This document shows positions 47,560-54,246 of a stretch of 60,163 nt of DNA, one piece after another. The translations under genes and the position numbers were made by a program. The notes beneath the pieces were generated by a model, which was given only the letters and a program-made list of their open reading frames with translations, was not told where the DNA came from and made no database searches. Source of the DNA: Flavobacterium sasangense DSM 21067 (GTDB lineage: Bacteria; Bacteroidota; Bacteroidia; Flavobacteriales; Flavobacteriaceae); the NCBI RefSeq assembly GCF_000686885.1, contig NZ_JMLU01000023.1:1-60163 (forward strand). Reading direction: 5' to 3'. The first letter of the stretch is position 1. Every line of letters begins with the position of its first letter.

Positions 47560-48609
47560 TTATAACTGTTTTTCTTTTGTTTTTAAAGGGTTTTTAATCA
47601 GCTCTTGATAGTCATTTCTTTTGTTATAAATATCAATTGCTAAATAAACTGCCTCTTTAAATGACTCGTGATTAGCAACTTTCTTACCTGCAATTTCATA
47701 AGCCGTTCCATGATCAGGCGAAGTTCTAATTTTATTTAACCCAGCAGTATAATTTACTCCATTACCAAAAGATAACGTTTTAAACGGAATTAATCCTTGG
47801 TCGTGGTAAGTTGCAATAACTGCATCGTATTTTTCATATTGAGCCGAACCAAAAAAACCATCCGCAGGAAAAGGTCCGAAAACCATATTTCCGGCATCAA
47901 ATAATTTTTTCAATGCAGGCTTAATAATTTTTTCTTCTTCTTGTCCTATAACTCCATTATCTCCAGAATGTGGATTTAAACCTAAAACCGCCACCTTTGG
48001 CTTTTCTATTTCAAAATCCTGAATTAAAGTTTGGATTATGGTTTTTATTTTACTGGTAATTAATTTTTCATTTAAATGTTTTGCAACTTCGTTTACAGGA
48101 ACATGATCAGTTAATAATCCCACACGTAAATCATCATGAACCATCAACATTAAAGCATTACCTTCCAACTCTTTATCTAAATAATCAGTATGTCCAGGGA
48201 ATTTAAAATCTTCTGATTGAATATTATACTTATTAATAGGTGCTGTTACTAAAACATCAACCAAACCTTCTTTTAAAGCTTTTGTTGCAGCAACAAAAGA
48301 TTTAATTGCATAACTTCCTACTACATCATCATTTTTACCTAATTCAAGATTTACTCCTTCACGCCAAACATTTAGTACGTTGATTTTTCCAACAACCAAT
48401 TGCTCTATTTTATCAATTCCGTGAATGGCAATATCAATATTTAATTCTTTTCTCAAAAAAGAAACAATCTTAGCATTTGCAAAAATTACTGGCGTACACA
48501 ATTCTAACATTCGAGTATCTTCAAATGTTTTTAAAATAACCTCGCTTCCAATACCATTTAAATCTCCAATCGAAATTCCAACAATTATATTTTCTGCTTT
48601 TTTAACCAT
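47560..48609 (-). CDS. pdxA: 4-hydroxythreonine-4-phosphate dehydrogenase
   Basis: An NAD-dependent enzyme of pyridoxal 5'-phosphate synthesis that oxidises and decarboxylates 4-phosphohydroxy-L-threonine. 349 residues. The metal-site His are found in FPGHTDYL, LGLNPHSGDNG and ATYHDQGLIPFK, and the start ISIGDLNGIGSEVIL matches the family. It diverges from ribE; a -7 box TAAATTTG (48650-48643) lies just upstream of the start. Confidence 0.95.
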   Translation of the reverse strand: MVKKAENIIVGISIGDLNGIGSEVILKTFEDTRMLELCTPVIFANAKIVSFLRKELNIDIAIHGIDKIEQLVVGKINVLNVWREGVNLELGKNDDVVGSYAIKSFVAATKALKEGLVDVLVTAPINKYNIQSEDFKFPGHTDYLDKELEGNALMLMVHDDLRVGLLTDHVPVNEVAKHLNEKLITSKIKTIIQTLIQDFEIEKPKVAVLGLNPHSGDNGVIGQEEEKIIKPALKKLFDAGNMVFGPFPADGFFGSAQYEKYDAVIATYHDQGLIPFKTLSFGNGVNYTAGLNKIRTSPDHGTAYEIAGKKVANHESFKEAVYLAIDIYNKRNDYQELIKNPLKTKEKQL

Positions 48610-48629
48610 GACAAGTGTGATTTATTGCT

Positions 48630-48650
48630 TACTTTTGATGTGCAAATTTA
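48630..48650. promoter_or_regulatory. Back-to-back -7 boxes for pdxA and ribE
   Basis: A plus-strand TACTTTTG (48630-48637) and a minus-strand TAAATTTG (48650-48643) lie within 21 bases between the two divergent starts. Neither has a TTG at the usual spacing. The two promoters would compete for polymerase. Confidence 0.4.
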
Positions 48651-48667
48651 GTAAAATTAAATCAGTT

Positions 48668-49258
48668 ATGTTTACCGGAATTATAGAAACCCTTGGAATT
48701 ATAAAAGAAATCGAAAAAGATCAGGAAAACCTGCATGTAACGGTGGAGTCCGACATTACTCATGAATTAAAAATTGACCAAAGCGTAGCGCATAATGGTA
48801 TTTGTTTAACGGTAGTGAAAATCGAAAACAAAAATTACACCGTAACCGCTATTAAAGAAACGATTGATAAAACTTCGATTGGAACTTGGAAAGTTGGAGA
48901 TGTTGTGAATTTAGAACGCGCGATGAAACTTGGCGACAGACTAGACGGACACATTGTTCAAGGCCATATTGACCAAACTGGAACGTGTACAAACATTAAA
49001 GAAGCTAATGGAAGTTGGGTTTTTACATTTGAATACGACGCTTCTTTAAACAATATTACTATTGAAAAAGGTTCAATAACCGTAAACGGAACTAGCTTAA
49101 CAGTTGTAAATTCAGGATTAAACACCTTTAGCGTTGCCATTATTCCTTACACATTTGACCACACTAATTTTAATACTTTTAAAATTGGCACAAAAGTAAA
49201 TTTAGAATTCGATGTGATTGGAAAGTATGTAAGTCGATTAAACGAATTAAGAAAATAA
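48668..49258 (+). CDS. ribE: Riboflavin synthase, alpha subunit
   Basis: It makes riboflavin from two molecules of 6,7-dimethyl-8-ribityllumazine. 196 residues from ATG 48668 (MFTGIIETLG, the typical start), with two lumazine-binding repeats: repeat one with GICLTVVKIENKNYTV and DRLDGHIVQGHIDQTG, repeat two with ITVNGTSLTVVNSGLNTFSV and IPYTFDHTNF. The stop is directly next to a strong terminator shared with the PID-CTERM-like gene. Confidence 0.95.
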   Translation: MFTGIIETLGIIKEIEKDQENLHVTVESDITHELKIDQSVAHNGICLTVVKIENKNYTVTAIKETIDKTSIGTWKVGDVVNLERAMKLGDRLDGHIVQGHIDQTGTCTNIKEANGSWVFTFEYDASLNNITIEKGSITVNGTSLTVVNSGLNTFSVAIIPYTFDHTNFNTFKIGTKVNLEFDVIGKYVSRLNELRK

Positions 49259-49287
49259 AAAAAGGCTCTTATATAGAGCCTTTTTTT
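49259..49287. terminator. Bidirectional terminator between ribE and the PID-CTERM-like gene
   Basis: Stem AAAAAGGCTCT / AGAGCCTTTTT with a 5-base loop. It overlaps the final codons of the minus-strand gene (49269-49478). Confidence 0.8.
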
Positions 49288-49478
49288 GTAGATATATATT
49301 TCTTAGATAAATAATAACCTGAAAGTAACGCCAAAAAGAATAAAACAACCAATCCTCCATCAATAGGCAAACCAGGACCAGGTGGTGGTGGTGGAGTTGG
49401 CGGCGGAGGTGTTGGATCTGCTGCTAAAACACCTTGAATACTAAAAAGTACTACTAAAATTGTTATAATTTTATTCAT
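49269..49478 (-). CDS. Short exported proline-rich protein with PID-CTERM-like end
   Basis: A 69-residue protein starting MNKIITILVVLFS at ATG 49476-49478. A signal peptide (about 1-19, ending VLAAD), then a Pro-rich spacer (PTPPPPTPPPPPGPG), then LPIDGGLVVLFFLALLSGYYLSKKY: a PID motif followed by a membrane helix and basic tail. This matches the PID-CTERM sorting signals I recall in flavobacterial small proteins; the sorting enzyme is not known to me. The upstream minus-strand -7 box is TACTTTTG (49504-49497). Confidence 0.75.
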   Translation of the reverse strand: MNKIITILVVLFSIQGVLAADPTPPPPTPPPPPGPGLPIDGGLVVLFFLALLSGYYLSKKYISTKKGSI

Positions 49479-49804
49479 AATTGTTCTCATTGGGCGCAAA
49501 AGTATAATTTATATCATTCCCTTACTAATAAAAGAAATTATTTAATAATAAGTTAATATTATGTAACACAAACTTATTAGAAAACACGAAAATATAAATA
49601 TTTTTATACTTTACAAGTTATTTTTAGAAAAAAACTTAAAAAAAACTTAAATTTTGTTAATTGTGAGTTTTTTCTTCTTAAATCTTAACAATAAAAGTGG
49701 TCCCACCTGGGCTCGAATGCTTTGAGTGTAAGCCACTATATTTTTGATGTGGCAAATATATAACTTTTTTTGAAACCTAAAAGTATACCTTAAATTAATT
49801 TCTA
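49479..49804. other. 326-base gap that holds the island boundary
   Basis: The left part is AT-rich and empty. At 49698-49717 lies a tRNA-3'-end-like fragment, after which the sequence turns to accessory genes. No protein gene is visible. Confidence 0.5.
49698..49717 (-). other. tRNA 3'-end fragment (putative attachment site)
   Basis: On the minus strand it reads TTCGAGCCCAGGTGGGACCA: a T-loop (TTCGAGC), the 3' half of a T stem (CCAGG), then an acceptor strand (TGGGACC) and discriminator A. The bases before it do not complete the T stem (CCTGG expected, AAGCA found), so it is only the end of a tRNA. This is what phage-type integration into a tRNA leaves at the far end of an element. The fragment's 3' side faces the core genome (ribE) and its 5' side faces the accessory genes. 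Confidence 0.55.
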
Positions 49805-50221
49805 CTAGCATAATAGAGAATTAATAATATCCAGTGAATACTTGATATTAGATACTAATAAATATAAGTTTGATGTAGTTTCTAGAATCCAAACTTCATT
49901 TGATTTAGTTACAAATCTACAAATTTTAACTTCATTATTTTCTAAAGTTTCACAAAGGCAATTCAATTTTAAGTTTACTATTTCAGATAATTCATTATAA
50001 TCTGAATTTGAGCTTTCAAATGAAATTAAAACTGCCTCTAAAATATCAAGGTTAAAAATTAGTTCAGTTTTATATTTACTATAATTCAGAAACTTATTAA
50101 ACTTCTTACCTATATAAATGTAGCTATCAAAACCCTGCATCCTGTCCTTTATTACTTTCAAATCAAACTCCCAATTATCATATTGCATACCTAACTTGAA
50201 AGGTATATTTAATTGTTTCAT
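49805..50221 (-). CDS. Unrecognised hypothetical protein (138 aa)
   Basis: A soluble 138-residue protein starting MKQLNIPFKLGMQYDNWEFD at ATG 50219-50221. The frame stays open to an ATG at 50272, which overlaps the upstream stop, but a hairpin terminator (50235-50262) lies inside that extension, so I prefer the shorter form. The first half is alpha/beta (DSYIYIGKKFNKF, ELIFNLDILEAV), and the end is hydrophobic (LVSNIKYSLDIINSLL). It may belong to a small immunity-like family, but no name is secure. It is last of the XRE-linked operon. Confidence 0.6.
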   Translation of the reverse strand: MKQLNIPFKLGMQYDNWEFDLKVIKDRMQGFDSYIYIGKKFNKFLNYSKYKTELIFNLDILEAVLISFESSNSDYNELSEIVNLKLNCLCETLENNEVKICRFVTKSNEVWILETTSNLYLLVSNIKYSLDIINSLLC

Positions 50222-50234
50222 AACTTTTGGGTAT

Positions 50235-50262
50235 AAAAAAACCACCTTGTTATTGGTGGTTG
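50235..50262 (-). terminator. Hairpin terminator upstream of the 138-aa gene
   Basis: On the minus strand AACCACC / GGTGGTT with an 8-base loop, then a T run. It would end the upstream transcript and argues for the shorter start of the next gene. Confidence 0.65.
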
Positions 50263-50268
50263 ATTTGT

Positions 50269-50694
50269 TCATGGGTAATATCTTTTTGTGACTATATTAT
50301 CCTTTGAATATATTATTACTTCAATTATAGATTTTATAGCACCTCCCTTTTCATCAAAGAAAAAATAATACCCTCTAGTTTCATATTTTTTTGTTGATTC
50401 AATAAATGTCCCTGAACTTTTAGAAATGTTATATTTTTCGAAATACAAACCATCTTTATTTCCTGATTCAATTAATTCTAATGGATAATCTTCAATTAAC
50501 CATTTGTCAATATCTCTATTTTTAACATAAAGTGTTGCATAGTTATTACTGGTAATCATCATAAAACTAATCTTACTATATATTACAGATTGAGTGCCAT
50601 CTATTTTATAATGTGAAGTTACATAAACATGACTATCTTGTGCTTTAGTAGTTGCAAAAGTCAGGAAAAACAAAAGGGAAATAATACTTTTCAT
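50269..50694 (-). CDS. Exported hypothetical protein (141 aa)
   Basis: A 141-residue protein with a signal peptide (about 1-18, SIISLLFFLTFATTKAQ). The mature part is beta-rich with many aromatic residues (YVTSHYKIDGTQSVIYSK, YATLYVKNRD, RGYYFFFDEKGG), suggesting a small periplasmic or surface beta fold. No family is recognised. It is 10 bases downstream of the 167-aa gene, and a terminator follows its stop. Confidence 0.7.
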   Translation of the reverse strand: MKSIISLLFFLTFATTKAQDSHVYVTSHYKIDGTQSVIYSKISFMMITSNNYATLYVKNRDIDKWLIEDYPLELIESGNKDGLYFEKYNISKSSGTFIESTKKYETRGYYFFFDEKGGAIKSIIEVIIYSKDNIVTKRYYP

Positions 50695-50704
50695 TTGAAT
50701 TTAA

Positions 50705-51208
50705 TTAAAAATTAATGATTTGATTGTATTCTAATTCATTGAAGATGTTTTGAAATTCAATGATGTTTTTGAACTCATTTTCATTGAGTATAATTTTTGA
50801 AGTTTTATATGGCTCTAATTCTAGCATTATTGATATTTCTGTATCAAAAGCTAATTCAGAAGCTAACTTTTTGTATTTATTGAACCATTCAGATAAAGCA
50901 ATTTTATCACTACTAATTTGCCTGTATTCTTGTACTAGGATATTAAAGTATTCCTCTTTCTGATGTAGTTGTATAACTCTGTCTAATTGGTAATAGGTTT
51001 CAATAAATATGCAGTTTTGCTCTCTATTTGAACATACACAAGGGTACATATGAGTTGATTTATCTTCAAGCCATATACTCCATTTATTGCAACTACTTTG
51101 ACTAATTAGAAAATTGAAATAGTTTTCATTTTCAACTAACCAAGTTTTAATTTGTTCTGCTTTTAGGGGGTGGTGCTTTTTGAGTTCATCTTGAAGTTTG
51201 ATATTCAT
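50705..51208 (-). CDS. Unrecognised hypothetical protein (167 aa)
   Basis: A 167-residue, mostly helical soluble protein (AEQIKTWLVENENYFNFL, WFNKYKKLASELAF). A small Cys group (SCNKW, YPCVCS, QNCIF) may bind a metal. It is rich in Asn, Lys and Ile like other island genes. No domain is recognised. Third from last gene of the XRE-linked operon, 39 bases below the 255-aa gene. Confidence 0.7.
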   Translation of the reverse strand: MNIKLQDELKKHHPLKAEQIKTWLVENENYFNFLISQSSCNKWSIWLEDKSTHMYPCVCSNREQNCIFIETYYQLDRVIQLHQKEEYFNILVQEYRQISSDKIALSEWFNKYKKLASELAFDTEISIMLELEPYKTSKIILNENEFKNIIEFQNIFNELEYNQIINF

Positions 51209-51247
51209 TGTAAGAGCATTTTAGTATTGAAATAAGATTTATTAACT

Positions 51248-52015
51248 TTAAAAAGGTTTTGCATCACATTCAAATAATAATTCTTTGTAAGCTTTTAAGC
51301 TTGACTGCTCTAATCCTAAATAACTTGATATTAAATTTTCTAATTGAAAAATCTGAATTTTGAATATTTCTTGACAATGTGAGTTATAATTTCCAAAAAT
51401 TCCACTTACAATAACAGGATTTAAGTGAACATTGTAGTTTTCTTTTAATATTTCATAATCATATTTAATACCTATTCTAAATGAGTCTCCTGAGTAAATA
51501 TCACTATTTGAAAAGTGTGGAATTGTGCTACCAATAATGTAATCACAAAATAGAAACATTTTTGGTTCTTCTAAATAAGTTAAATAACACAAGTTTATAA
51601 CTTTACCATTCTTAATTATAGAAATTGGAGATTTAGGATTTTGTGATTTCAATTCTTTATAATTCCATATAAAATTGAGGTGTTTTGATTCAAAATTGTG
51701 CATTGAATTTTTTATTATATCACGCTTATACTTTAATTGAGAAACAATTTGAAGCTTAACATTTTCCCTGTTTTCGTGTAATGCATCACCTATAATCCAA
51801 ATTTCATCTTTTTCATTTTTGAAGTAAAATCTGAACAACTCGTTTTTATTGTTTTCATTTAGATTAGATAAGATGATTGTATTATTTAATTCATCAAATG
51901 GACAAAATCCAACAAATCTATACTTCTCAGAATCTCCATCTTTTATAATAGTGATGATACTTCCTTTTGCAATGTCTTTTAAAAGGTCTTTGTTGTAAAT
52001 TATATTCAAATTCAT
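51248..52015 (-). CDS. Unrecognised hypothetical protein (255 aa), first gene of XRE-linked operon
   Basis: A 255-residue protein starting MNLNIIYNKDLLKD at ATG 52013-52015. In-frame ATG codons at 52042 and 52033 lie inside the operator and at the predicted transcript start, so they are less likely. The fold appears alpha/beta (ISIIKNGKVINLCYLTYLEE, MFLFCDYIIGSTIPHF) with a helical C-terminus (IFQLENLISSYLGLEQ). No family is recognised. It is transcribed from a consensus promoter overlapped by two operators, diverging from the XRE gene. Confidence 0.7.
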   Translation of the reverse strand: MNLNIIYNKDLLKDIAKGSIITIIKDGDSEKYRFVGFCPFDELNNTIILSNLNENNKNELFRFYFKNEKDEIWIIGDALHENRENVKLQIVSQLKYKRDIIKNSMHNFESKHLNFIWNYKELKSQNPKSPISIIKNGKVINLCYLTYLEEPKMFLFCDYIIGSTIPHFSNSDIYSGDSFRIGIKYDYEILKENYNVHLNPVIVSGIFGNYNSHCQEIFKIQIFQLENLISSYLGLEQSSLKAYKELLFECDAKPF

Positions 52016-52026
52016 ATTTATTGAAC

Positions 52027-52043
52027 TTGCCATATATGGCATT
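52027..52043. promoter_or_regulatory. Operator copy 1
   Basis: TTGCCATATATGGCATT, whose core TGCCATATATGGCA is a perfect palindrome. It covers the predicted transcript start of the minus-strand operon, so a bound repressor would block it. Confidence 0.55.
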
Positions 52044-52049
52044 AACTTA

Positions 52050-52080
52050 CAAACATATAAATCTTTTCTTGACTTGCCAA
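52050..52080 (-). promoter_or_regulatory. Promoter of the four-gene operon
   Basis: On the minus strand TTG (52080-52078), 20-base spacer, TATGTTTG (52057-52050). The -33 box lies inside operator copy 2. Confidence 0.6.
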
Positions 52081-52090
52081 ATATGTCAAG
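52074..52090. promoter_or_regulatory. Operator copy 2
   Basis: TTGCCAAATATGTCAAG, matching copy 1 in 13 of 17 positions, with its centre 47 bases away. It lies over the -33 box of the operon and just before the XRE start codon, so it could serve autoregulation. An outer inverted repeat CTTGAC (52068-52073) / GTCAAG (52085-52090) spans it. Confidence 0.5.
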
Positions 52091-52092
52091 TT

Positions 52093-52311
52093 ATGGATAA
52101 GCAAGAATTATTAAAAAGTGTGGGTAAAAGAATCCAAGATATTAGAATTAGCAAGGGTTTAACTCAAGTGGATTTAGTAGGTAAAATTGATGGAGATATT
52201 GATACAACTAATATTTCAAGAATAGAATCAGGCAGAACTAACCCTACAATTTATACATTACACAGAATAGCTGTTGCATTAGATGTTAAATTAGAAGAAT
52301 TGGTAAAATAA
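52093..52311 (+). CDS. XRE-family transcriptional regulator (HTH_3)
   Basis: A 72-residue DNA-binding protein from ATG 52093 (MDKQELLKSVGKRIQDI). Helix-turn-helix: GKRIQDIRISKGLTQVDLVG, then DTTNISRIESGRTNPTIYTLHRIAVAL (recognition helix at about 38-46). It has no extra domain, so it is a simple repressor of the kind found in phages and defence or toxin cassettes. It is divergent from the four-gene operon, with two similar palindromes between them as the natural binding sites. Confidence 0.9.
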   Translation: MDKQELLKSVGKRIQDIRISKGLTQVDLVGKIDGDIDTTNISRIESGRTNPTIYTLHRIAVALDVKLEELVK

Positions 52312-52315
52312 AAAA

Positions 52316-52340
52316 GGTTATCTATTTAAAATAAATAACC
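52316..52340 (+). terminator. Weak terminator after the XRE gene
   Basis: GGTTAT (52316-52321) pairs with ATAACC (52335-52340), AT-rich inner stem, followed by a short T run. Confidence 0.45.
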
Positions 52341-52367
52341 CATTTTTGAAGATTTTAAAATTCAGAA

Positions 52368-52499
52368 TTAACCCTGATACTTATCATTATTAGGATTCAA
52401 TTGGTCAGCCCTATTGTCCTGATTTTGTTGATAGGTTTCATTTGTACCTGATGTACCTGAATTAGAATTACTCATGTCTGCTTCGTGATTTCTTGGCAT
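52368..52499 (-). CDS. Small polar protein (43 aa)
   Basis: A 43-residue frame starting MPRNHEADMSNSNSG at ATG 52497-52499, ending PNNDKYQG. It is very polar and Asn/Gln-rich, with no hydrophobic core, so likely disordered. The pattern 'N-x-GTSGTN-x-x-Y-x-(Q)-N' is one I recall in short proteins of Bacteroidetes mobile elements. It lies between the XRE and the next small gene. The function is unknown. Confidence 0.6.
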   Translation of the reverse strand: MPRNHEADMSNSNSGTSGTNETYQQNQDNRADQLNPNNDKYQG

Positions 52500-52761
52500 A
52501 ATTAATAGATTTTAAGTTTATTAAAATATATCAAATTGTGTACCATATTTAGTAACTAAAAATACATTTTGGCTATTTGTTAGTTAGCAGCCTATTTGCT
52601 TGGGAAATAGTATCTAGAGCAATAAAAGTATTCAAATTGCTTGATAAAACAAGTCCATTTTTCAACTTTTGGCTATATTATTATATCTTGGAATTTTAGT
52701 AAAGATTTAATTTATACCTTTTTCATTGATATTTAAACTCCAGTACACTTTTACAATTAAT

Positions 52762-52944
52762 TTACATTTCTTGAAATTTATCCAACTCCACTTCGAGTAT
52801 GACAACTTCAGTATTATTTGTATAGCAATTATTATCTTTTGCGTATTGATTGGCTAAATTAAAACTACTAAACACTCCCAAAAATATTTTGCTGAATTTA
52901 GATTTGTGCAAATCTGTTTCAAATAGTACATATACAGTTTTCAT
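52762..52944 (-). CDS. Small hypothetical protein (60 aa)
   Basis: A 60-residue protein (MKTVYVLFETDLHKSK...). The layout 'beta strand - ETDL - GVF-S-x-x-x-A - strand' resembles small proteins of a family that reads like DUF7336, but the assignment is a guess. Such proteins are often found in islands. No partner is clear. Confidence 0.6.
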   Translation of the reverse strand: MKTVYVLFETDLHKSKFSKIFLGVFSSFNLANQYAKDNNCYTNNTEVVILEVELDKFQEM

Positions 52945-53036
52945 TAATCTAAAATTTAAAAATTACTACCATAATAGAGAAATTAATACAAGTTTTAGAA
53001 TATTGCAGAAGTTGCAGAAACTGCAATATTTGCAAT

Positions 53037-53471
53037 TTATAAAGTACCTTCATCTGCAAAGCTGTAATACCCAAATTTAGATATAATTAAGTGGTCTAAT
53101 AAATACACCTCAAGCAAATTACAAGCTTCTTTTAACTTCTTTGTAATAGCTTTATCAGGTTCACTTGGGACTAACTTACCACTTGGATGATTGTGTACTA
53201 AAATAATAGCTGATGCATTGCATTTTAAAGCCACACCTAGAATAATTCTAATATCTACCACAGTTCCTGAAATACCACCTTTAGAAAGCTCATATATACC
53301 TAATACAATATTTGCCCTATTGAGCAATATTACTTTCACTTGTTCCTGATACTCCAAAATATCTAAATCCCAATGTTTCATAATCACTTCAAATATCTTT
53401 TGGCTATTTGTGACTTGAACTCTATCAGGATTAGTATTTGAATAGGAAACTTTAATTTCAGCTACTTCCAT
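53037..53471 (-). CDS. JAB-domain protein, RadC-like
   Basis: A 144-residue protein with the JAMM metal site: HNHPSG with downstream SEPDKAITKK (H-x-H...S/D), preceded by the acidic catalytic region. The sequence LLNRANIVLGIYELSKGGISGT is typical of RadC. RadC proteins were tied to DNA repair but have no proved role; short RadC copies are a frequent marker of Bacteroidetes mobile elements. It has a very close neighbour at 53549. Confidence 0.88.
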   Translation of the reverse strand: MEVAEIKVSYSNTNPDRVQVTNSQKIFEVIMKHWDLDILEYQEQVKVILLNRANIVLGIYELSKGGISGTVVDIRIILGVALKCNASAIILVHNHPSGKLVPSEPDKAITKKLKEACNLLEVYLLDHLIISKFGYYSFADEGTL

Positions 53472-53488
53472 AGGAATAGAAAATAAAA

Positions 53489-53543
53489 AACTCGTCCATA
53501 ATTTGAATAACTATTATATAGCTAAACAGAAAATGGACGAGTT
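53489..53543 (-). terminator. Inverted repeat downstream of the 131-aa gene
   Basis: Perfect arms AACTCGTCCAT (53489-53499) and ATGGACGAGTT (53533-53543) with a 33-base loop. It is a probable transcript end for the gene above, but the long loop is unusual. Confidence 0.5.
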
Positions 53544-53548
53544 AAATT

Positions 53549-53944
53549 TTACATTACAAATTCTTCTTTGTGATGTCCATTACTTGAAAAAGTCTGTTCC
53601 TCAGCTAGAAGTCTTTGAATAGATTTGTCTTCTTTAGATGTAATAGCTTCTTCTTGTGTGTAAACATATCTGTAGCTTAACATCATTACTTCTCCTGAGT
53701 CTTTATTTACATACTCATAAGGCTCACATTCTTGTTTCACTACATTACCTGGCATTTCAGTACCAATAAGAGCTTTACAAGTTTGCTCATCAAATGTTGA
53801 TGAAATAAATGCTTTTTTAGCAGTTGCATAAAACTGATTAGAGGTTTGGCTTTTTACCATTTCAATACCTCCCGAAATTTCTAAAACAAAGAATTCTTTT
53901 CCTTCTTCTGTTTGTCTTTTTAAATAGTTAACAATTCGTACCAT
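53549..53944 (-). CDS. Hypothetical protein typical of mobile elements (131 aa)
   Basis: A 131-residue protein starting MVRIVNYLKRQTEEGKEFFVL at ATG 53942-53944; an upstream in-frame ATG at 53989 is less likely. The fold looks alpha/beta, with a Cys in EQTCKALIGTEMPG and a charged tail ending GHHKEEFVM. I recall similar proteins in Bacteroidetes integrated elements, without known function. It is next to the RadC-like gene on the same strand. Confidence 0.7.
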   Translation of the reverse strand: MVRIVNYLKRQTEEGKEFFVLEISGGIEMVKSQTSNQFYATAKKAFISSTFDEQTCKALIGTEMPGNVVKQECEPYEYVNKDSGEVMMLSYRYVYTQEEAITSKEDKSIQRLLAEEQTFSSNGHHKEEFVM

Positions 53945-54246
53945 TGATTTAATTTTTTTGAGTTGAACTTTGCCAAACTTTAAACACACCTCTGAACTTA
54001 AAAAATTACAACTATCACCTTGAATTTATGTAAGCTAAAATTTAGAATGAAAAAAATATGGCACAAGAAATCTTTTCTTGCTCAAAATAAGTGGGGGTAT
54101 TTAGTGGGTTTTAGAAGTGGCGGGGGTGTCTTGTGCGGAGGCTTGCGTGTGTATAAAGTTGTTGGTATCTAATTTTTTTTCAAAAAAAATTATTAACAAA
54201 AAGTGGTATAATTTTCTTAAATTTAACACTTTTAAAGTTTTAATAA
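53945..54246. other. 302-base non-coding stretch with structured, G-rich DNA
   Basis: No clear gene. A 7-base hairpin CAAGAAA-tct-TTTCTTG (54064-54080), an outer inverted repeat GCACAAG (54061-54067) / CTTGTGC (54130-54136) and G runs at 54093-54097, 54106-54108 and 54122-54126 stand out in otherwise AT-rich DNA. This may be a regulatory or transfer-related site. Confidence 0.5.

Noticed and set aside
49681..49740. A complete tRNA gene at the island boundary
   Set aside because: Only the T-loop, T-stem 3' strand and acceptor 3' strand are present. The 5' acceptor strand, D-arm and anticodon arm are missing on either side.
54093..54126. G-quadruplex
   Set aside because: Only three runs of three or more G occur, so a standard four-run quadruplex cannot form in one strand.
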